A DNA stretch of 9,841 nt from Erysipelotrichaceae bacterium. Lineage in GTDB: Bacteria > Bacillota_I > Bacilli_A > RFN20 > CAG-826. Within the stretch, counting starts at the first letter, position 1. Each line of letters starts with the position of its first letter. The DNA is taken from the NCBI GenBank assembly GCA_031271635.1, contig JAISVG010000078.1, positions 1 to 9,841 of the forward strand, given 5' to 3'. The notes beneath the pieces are model-generated. The model was given only the letters and a program-made list of their open reading frames with translations, did not search any database and was not told the DNA's origin. Position numbers and translations under genes: made by a program. Below, one piece after another: positions 5,572 to 9,841 of this stretch.

Positions 5572-8019
5572 TTATACTAAGCTCCTAAAGAAATAGAGAT
5601 CACTAAGGGATACTTTCCCTCTTTCTGCCGCAGAGCCTATTCTCGTTGTGATTATAAATCTTATTTTTGTTGTTCCTGAAGAAACAATGGTCTCATAGTT
5701 TTTAGAGTTGATAAAATCATTCGCCGGAATCTCTCGTTGACGTTTCCATTCGTTATGAGAGTCAAGTGTTTCAATAGAAACCGTTGTATTCATTATAAAT
5801 ATTTTGTTCGCATTCTCAAGACCAAGACAATACCATATCCGTGAAACACCTTCTTCAATATCGAAAGCGAGGGTAGATTCACTGATGGAATCAGTATTCT
5901 TGATGAAATATGAACCTTCAAGAGTAACAAAATCCGGACCTTCAGGAAACTTATCTTCAAAATCAAGCCCTCTAGGTGGCACGAAATGTGAATCAATCAT
6001 TTGGTAACAATGATGACAGATTCTTGGATCACGAATATATCCTCTTGTGAAACGTTCTAGAAACGATGGTTCGTGTTTTTCGCCATAATAAGGATCAGAA
6101 TGACATTCTTCCATATATTCTTGTCCGAATTCATCCTTCACAATATGATAATGAGTATCTGGAACCTTGTTATAGGTAATATTCTTATCGTGCATTACAC
6201 CGATAAAAGTATTAAGTCCTTCCAAAGGCAGTTCACCCCAGTCAGTCTCCCTTACTCGAATGAAGTAGTGATCATCAGTCTCCATTGCTTTTGAAAATTC
6301 AGCCGTTTGATCCTTTGTAGAATAAGCATCAATTAGATTTATTGCGCTTCTTCCGGGAACAGGTTCCTTAAATAACTCTACTGTAACATTACCATAACTA
6401 TGAAATCTAAATGTATATGTATCATCGTGAGGAGCAAGAAATCTAAACCATTTATATTCACCAAAACGAAGACCAATGGAATGGCCATACCAATCATTTC
6501 TTTGTCCTGTAGGCAGTTGTGTCACTCCCCCAGTAACTACATCTTCTTGATATATTTTTTCTCTTCTTAAAGCTTTATCAAAATCTGCTTTATTTCTAAT
6601 TGGATAAACTGTTCCTCTAACGGTTCTATTTCCCTCGAAATTACCTTCAATCGCGGGAATTACATCAATCGCTCCATCATATGTAAAATGATATGAACCA
6701 TAAAGATCTTTCTCAAAGTACTGAGCGACACCATTACTAATCTTATAGAATATTGGTAGTCTTAAAGTGTCAACTGTATTATTGATTGACATTGTAACAA
6801 CGTTTTCCAGGGCGTCGGCATACTGAAAGAATTTTTCAATGGCCTCGATTTCTTTTGTTGGAATAAAATAAGAAATAATTGGTAATGCTAACTCAATCCC
6901 AAATGCGAAGCCTTTCAGTACGACAGAAAGCGGTGGAAAACCCTGAGATAATGTTCCAACAATACTGAGCGCGCCGCTTAACAGATCAGCTTTTACAATG
7001 AAGGATTCAATGACGGCCTTTCTTCTTACTAGTTCTATGTGTATCGGAGTCAACTCTTCTTTTAGAGCTTGGAGGATCTTTCCGGTCATCACTTTAATAT
7101 CGCGATCAAATATATATAAGGCTGCTTGCTCATGAATGGTACCATTACGCATCCCATGAGCCTTCGCGTGTAAATGTTCGGCAATCTTGAAACTACTTCC
7201 CACCGGAGTTGAAAATGGTTTAACATTTTTACGTTCTGAGAAAAGATCATAATTAGATAACCATAAGGCCATTTTCGCGCCTTTATTAAATCTCATTGTT
7301 GAAATTTCTTTATCAAGATCAATAAAATCATCAGTATCATAAACATACGATCCGGTCATTTTGTAAGTTCCTTGATGAGGACTATTAGATCGTTCTGGAA
7401 CAAGATAGGAAGCCGCAAGAAAAAATAGCGTAGGCTCTTTAATATGGATACAGCTGTTTCCTTCAAAACTACGATACAGTTTTTGTCTCATTCCTACCGT
7501 ATGATTTTCCGCCACTTGCGGTTCACTAAACTGATAGTATCCCATATAAACTACATCCTGTTTGATGGTTTTTACTTGAAATAAAGCATGTTCTGGTTCA
7601 GTAACACCATCAATAGGATAATCTACTTGGACTTTTAAAGTCAAAAAACCTGGTCCATACACATATATCGGATAATAATCACGATCCACTATAAAACTGT
7701 CGTGAGGAGTTTCAAAATCTCCAGTGATTTTAAAATCAAAATCTTCGCGGCCTAAAGAGGCGACTCCAAATAATTGTGGCGATCTTCTTGTTACTCCATC
7801 TTCAACCCAAGTTTCAGTTCGATCAAAGTGAACTTCCATCGAATTAAAAAAATCAATTCCGGTTTCATAAAGTCTTCTCACAGGTGGTTCTGCTACTGGT
7901 TTACGGCCGATATCTGCTCCAATTATTGGAGCATTTTTAATCAGCATATTGCTCTCAGCAGCATTTGAGGTATCTCCTAAACTTAAAACAATCGTCATAA
8001 TGACTAGACTTACTCCCAT
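5572..8019 (-). CDS. Large secreted protein of unknown function (815 aa)
   Basis: A Sec-type signal peptide at about residues 1-21 (MGVSLVIMTIVLSLG then a SNAAES cleavage area) has no lipobox, and there is no C-terminal anchor, so the protein should be released. Residues about 55-340 look beta-rich and match nothing I recognise. Residues about 343-387 are strongly hydrophobic (LLSGALSIVGTL, VVLKGFAFGIELALPIISYF) and are followed by an amphipathic stretch (IEAIEKFFQYADALENVV), a layout seen in membrane-inserting proteins. Residues 510-608 are the domain shared with the downstream lipoprotein. C639, C667, H668, H669 and C670 could bind a metal. Residues about 688-815 look like a terminal beta-sandwich. 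AAAGGAG (8025-8031) lies 5 nt before the ATG and fixes the start. First gene of an apparent two-gene transcript; a toxin, adhesin or polymer-binding protein is possible, but no function is claimed. Confidence 0.85.
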   Translation of the reverse strand: MGVSLVIMTIVLSLGDTSNAAESNMLIKNAPIIGADIGRKPVAEPPVRRLYETGIDFFNSMEVHFDRTETWVEDGVTRRSPQLFGVASLGREDFDFKITGDFETPHDSFIVDRDYYPIYVYGPGFLTLKVQVDYPIDGVTEPEHALFQVKTIKQDVVYMGYYQFSEPQVAENHTVGMRQKLYRSFEGNSCIHIKEPTLFFLAASYLVPERSNSPHQGTYKMTGSYVYDTDDFIDLDKEISTMRFNKGAKMALWLSNYDLFSERKNVKPFSTPVGSSFKIAEHLHAKAHGMRNGTIHEQAALYIFDRDIKVMTGKILQALKEELTPIHIELVRRKAVIESFIVKADLLSGALSIVGTLSQGFPPLSVVLKGFAFGIELALPIISYFIPTKEIEAIEKFFQYADALENVVTMSINNTVDTLRLPIFYKISNGVAQYFEKDLYGSYHFTYDGAIDVIPAIEGNFEGNRTVRGTVYPIRNKADFDKALRREKIYQEDVVTGGVTQLPTGQRNDWYGHSIGLRFGEYKWFRFLAPHDDTYTFRFHSYGNVTVELFKEPVPGRSAINLIDAYSTKDQTAEFSKAMETDDHYFIRVRETDWGELPLEGLNTFIGVMHDKNITYNKVPDTHYHIVKDEFGQEYMEECHSDPYYGEKHEPSFLERFTRGYIRDPRICHHCYQMIDSHFVPPRGLDFEDKFPEGPDFVTLEGSYFIKNTDSISESTLAFDIEEGVSRIWYCLGLENANKIFIMNTTVSIETLDSHNEWKRQREIPANDFINSKNYETIVSSGTTKIRFIITTRIGSAAERGKVSLSDLYFFRSLV

Positions 8020-8042
8020 ATTCTGCTCCTTTATCTACCTAC

Positions 8043-8070
8043 ATTATAAGATAATAGTGCCACAGTGAAA
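8043..8070 (-). promoter_or_regulatory. Promoter of the secreted-protein/lipoprotein module
   Basis: Minus-strand TATAAT (plus 8043-8048) has TTTCAC (plus 8065-8070) 16 nt upstream as a partial -35. The predicted transcript begins about 17 nt before the ATG, just ahead of the AAAGGAG ribosome site. It is the only promoter seen for the module. Confidence 0.5.
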
Positions 8071-8181
8071 TATTTTTTAGAAAAGAATAAAGTCATAGAC
8101 TACGATTACATGAAAAATGACAGTCGCAAAACGATAGTTTTACGTCTACAGTTTGACATTTTAATTGGTTAAACTCGCTTG

Positions 8182-8231
8182 ATACTTGATATTTGTTGTC
8201 GTGGTACTAAAAGTCAGAATTCTTGTATAAT
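8182..8231 (+). repeat. 50-bp direct repeat, right copy (leuS promoter region)
   Basis: The partner of 4667-4716 (45/50). It ends in TATAAT at 8226-8231, 20 nt before the leuS start codon. The minus-strand -10 found at the left copy is changed here (TATCAA), as expected if this copy serves only leuS. Confidence 0.85.
8226..8231 (+). promoter_or_regulatory. -10 box for leuS
   Basis: TATAAT preceded by TTG, with no good -35 at 16-18 nt (GGTACT at 17). The expected transcript start near 8238 leaves a leader of about 14 nt, with only AGCGAG as a weak ribosome site. There is no room for a T-box leader, so leucine-tRNA sensing of that type is not used here. Confidence 0.55.
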
Positions 8232-8251
8232 TTATTAGTAAGCGAGAAAAT

Positions 8252-9841
8252 ATGTACGACCACAAAACAATTGAAAAAAAATGGCAAAAATACTATGAAG
8301 ATCATCAAACCTTCAAGGTTGATCTTTATGATTTTTCAAAACCTAAGTTCTATGTCCTTGATATGTTTCCTTATCCCAGCGGTACCGGCCTTCATGTCGG
8401 TCATGTTGAAGGCTATACGGCGACTGATATTGTCGCGAGATTTAAAAAAATGCAAGGCTATAATGTCTTTCATCCCATTGGTTATGATGCCTTTGGTCTT
8501 CCGGCGGAACAATATGCCATTAAGATGAACCGTCATCCAGCTGAATTTACGACACATAACATTAATAACTTCCGCCGTCAGCTCAAGACAATGGGCTTTA
8601 GTTATGACTATTCAAAGGAAGTAAATACCTCAGTTCCCGAATATTATCACTGGACCCAGTGGATTTTCTTAAGATTATATGAGCAAGATTTAGCCTATGT
8701 TGATTATATCCCAGTAAACTTTTGCCCTGCCCTCGGCACGGTTTTAGCTAATGAAGAGGTGATTGATGGAAAATCAGAGGTTGGTGGCTTTGAAATCATT
8801 CGGAAGCCAATGCGACAATGGATGCTCAAGATTACTGCTTATGCAGAAGCATTACTGGAAGATTTATCATTACTTGATTGGCCGATCTCCACGCTTGATA
8901 TGCAGCGGAACTGGATAGGAAAATCCTTAGGAGCAGAGATTATTTTTAAGGTCCTTGATACTAATGATAGTTTTAAAGTTTTTACCACGAGACTTGATAC
9001 CTTATATGGCTGCACTTATTGTTGTTTAGCCCCCGAGCATCCCTTAGCCCTAAAAATCACGACTAAAGAACATCTTGAGGCGGTGAAACAATATCAAGCG
9101 GCCGCTAGTAATAAGTCTGACCTTGAACGTGGCACGGCTAAAGAGAAACATGGTGTCTTTACTGGTGCCTATGCGATTAACCCGATTAATGAGGAAAGAA
9201 TTCCGATATATCTTGCTGATTATGTTTTGGCTTCTTATGGAACCGGTGCGGTGATGGCAGTCCCAGCCCATGATGAACGTGATTATGAATTCGCAAAATT
9301 AAACCAGCTGCCAGTGAAACAAGTCCTCATTGGCGATATCAGCGTGAATGCAATGATCGATGATGCGCCTCATATTAACTCTCCACTAATTGATGGTCTC
9401 TTAACTGAACCCGCGAAAGAAGTTTTATTAAAGGTTTTAAGTGTTAAACAATTAGCCACCGCAGTAGTTCACTATAAACTCCGTGACTGGCTCTTTTCGC
9501 GCCAGCGCTTTTGGGGAGAACCGATTCCCGTGGTGACCCTTGATGATGGCATCATTGTTCCTTTAAAAGATCAAGATCTCCCCTTAGTACTTCCTGATTT
9601 AGAGGAATATAAGCCAAGTGGAACCGGAGAGTCACCACTTGCTAATGCCGTGTCTTGGGTCAATGTTACTATTGATGGGAAGAAAGGACGTCGTGAAACT
9701 AACACCATGCCTCAATGGGCCGGAAGTTGCTGGTATTTCATTCGTTATCTTGATCCCCATAATAATCAGGCCCTTGCTGATCAAAAACTCATTGATCACT
9801 GGCTTCCAGTTGACTTATATATTGGTGGTTCGGAGCATGCG
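8252..9841 (+). CDS. leuS: Leucyl-tRNA synthetase (C-terminus outside window)
   Basis: Attaches leucine to tRNA-Leu in the cytoplasm (class Ia aminoacyl-tRNA synthetase). 530 codons are present; bacterial LeuRS is usually about 800-880 aa, so the KMSKS loop and the anticodon-binding part lie beyond the window. Visible motifs are the ATP site PSGTGLHVGH with HVGH at 48-51, AFGLPAEQYA, the zinc-domain start CPALGTVLANEEV from C158, the editing (CP1) domain TTRLDT at 245-250, and VMAVPAHDERD at 334-344 with D344 at the position of the conserved editing aspartate. RDWLFSRQRFWGEPIP and the final GGSEHA return to the catalytic core. The ATG is preceded by a weak ribosome site but matches the usual LeuRS N-terminus. 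It is transcribed away from the exported-protein module. Confidence 0.98.
   Translation, partial: MYDHKTIEKKWQKYYEDHQTFKVDLYDFSKPKFYVLDMFPYPSGTGLHVGHVEGYTATDIVARFKKMQGYNVFHPIGYDAFGLPAEQYAIKMNRHPAEFTTHNINNFRRQLKTMGFSYDYSKEVNTSVPEYYHWTQWIFLRLYEQDLAYVDYIPVNFCPALGTVLANEEVIDGKSEVGGFEIIRKPMRQWMLKITAYAEALLEDLSLLDWPISTLDMQRNWIGKSLGAEIIFKVLDTNDSFKVFTTRLDTLYGCTYCCLAPEHPLALKITTKEHLEAVKQYQAAASNKSDLERGTAKEKHGVFTGAYAINPINEERIPIYLADYVLASYGTGAVMAVPAHDERDYEFAKLNQLPVKQVLIGDISVNAMIDDAPHINSPLIDGLLTEPAKEVLLKVLSVKQLATAVVHYKLRDWLFSRQRFWGEPIPVVTLDDGIIVPLKDQDLPLVLPDLEEYKPSGTGESPLANAVSWVNVTIDGKKGRRETNTMPQWAGSCWYFIRYLDPHNNQALADQKLIDHWLPVDLYIGGSEHA

Noticed and set aside
8182..8251. Possible T-box leader for leuS
   Set aside because: Only about 14-20 nt separate the -10 box from the start codon. 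There is no space for the specifier stem or antiterminator.
8223..8557. Frames overlapping the start of leuS on both strands
   Set aside because: The leuS frame carries the HVGH and AFGLPAEQ motifs, and the other frames are shadows without ribosome sites.
1..9841. CRISPR array, insertion-sequence transposase or prophage genes
   Set aside because: No regularly spaced repeats and no transposase, integrase or phage structural motifs were seen on either strand.

Overview
The window reads as chromosomal DNA of an AT-rich Gram-positive-type bacterium (low-GC Firmicutes or a Mollicutes/Erysipelotrichia relative). This rests on AT-rich intergenic DNA, strong AGGAG ribosome sites, a lipobox signal peptide and a leucyl-tRNA synthetase with bacterial-type motifs. 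All tryptophans I checked in leuS are TGG, so the standard bacterial code is likely. I cannot name the species.

Layout. Positions 1-2374 (minus) hold the N-terminal 791 codons of an MgtA-type Mg2+ P-type ATPase, cut by the window edge. Positions 2375-3319 are AT-rich and mostly non-coding, with a 12-bp inverted repeat, a degraded winged-helix fragment and one 52-codon ORF with a good ribosome site. Positions 3320-4057 (minus) encode an iron-sulfur-flavoprotein-like NAD(P)H oxidoreductase. Positions 4058-4569 are non-coding, with an imperfect long inverted repeat. Positions 4570-4655 (minus) are tRNA-Leu(CAA). Positions 4728-8019 (minus) hold an apparent co-transcribed module: an 815-aa secreted protein of unknown function, a 238-aa lipoprotein sharing about 100 aa of sequence with it, and a truncated 36-codon copy of the lipoprotein start. 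From 8252 to the window end (plus) lies leuS, 530 codons, incomplete.

The most interesting part is the secreted-protein/lipoprotein module between tRNA-Leu and leuS. It is bounded by a 50-bp direct repeat (4667-4716 and 8182-8231, 45/50 identical). One copy lies directly upstream of the tRNA gene and the other directly upstream of leuS. The simplest reading is that tRNA-Leu and leuS were once divergent neighbours sharing one short promoter region, and that the module inserted there with duplication of that region, so each leucine gene kept a promoter. Inside the module a second direct repeat (68 bp, 67/68 identical, spacing 726 bp) shows that the lipoprotein gene was tandemly duplicated and one copy truncated. 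The two full-length exported proteins share a C-terminal or mid-protein beta-type domain with the words KWFR, VPGRS and WGELP. The large one also has a central hydrophobic stretch that could insert in membranes. No function is recognised for either.
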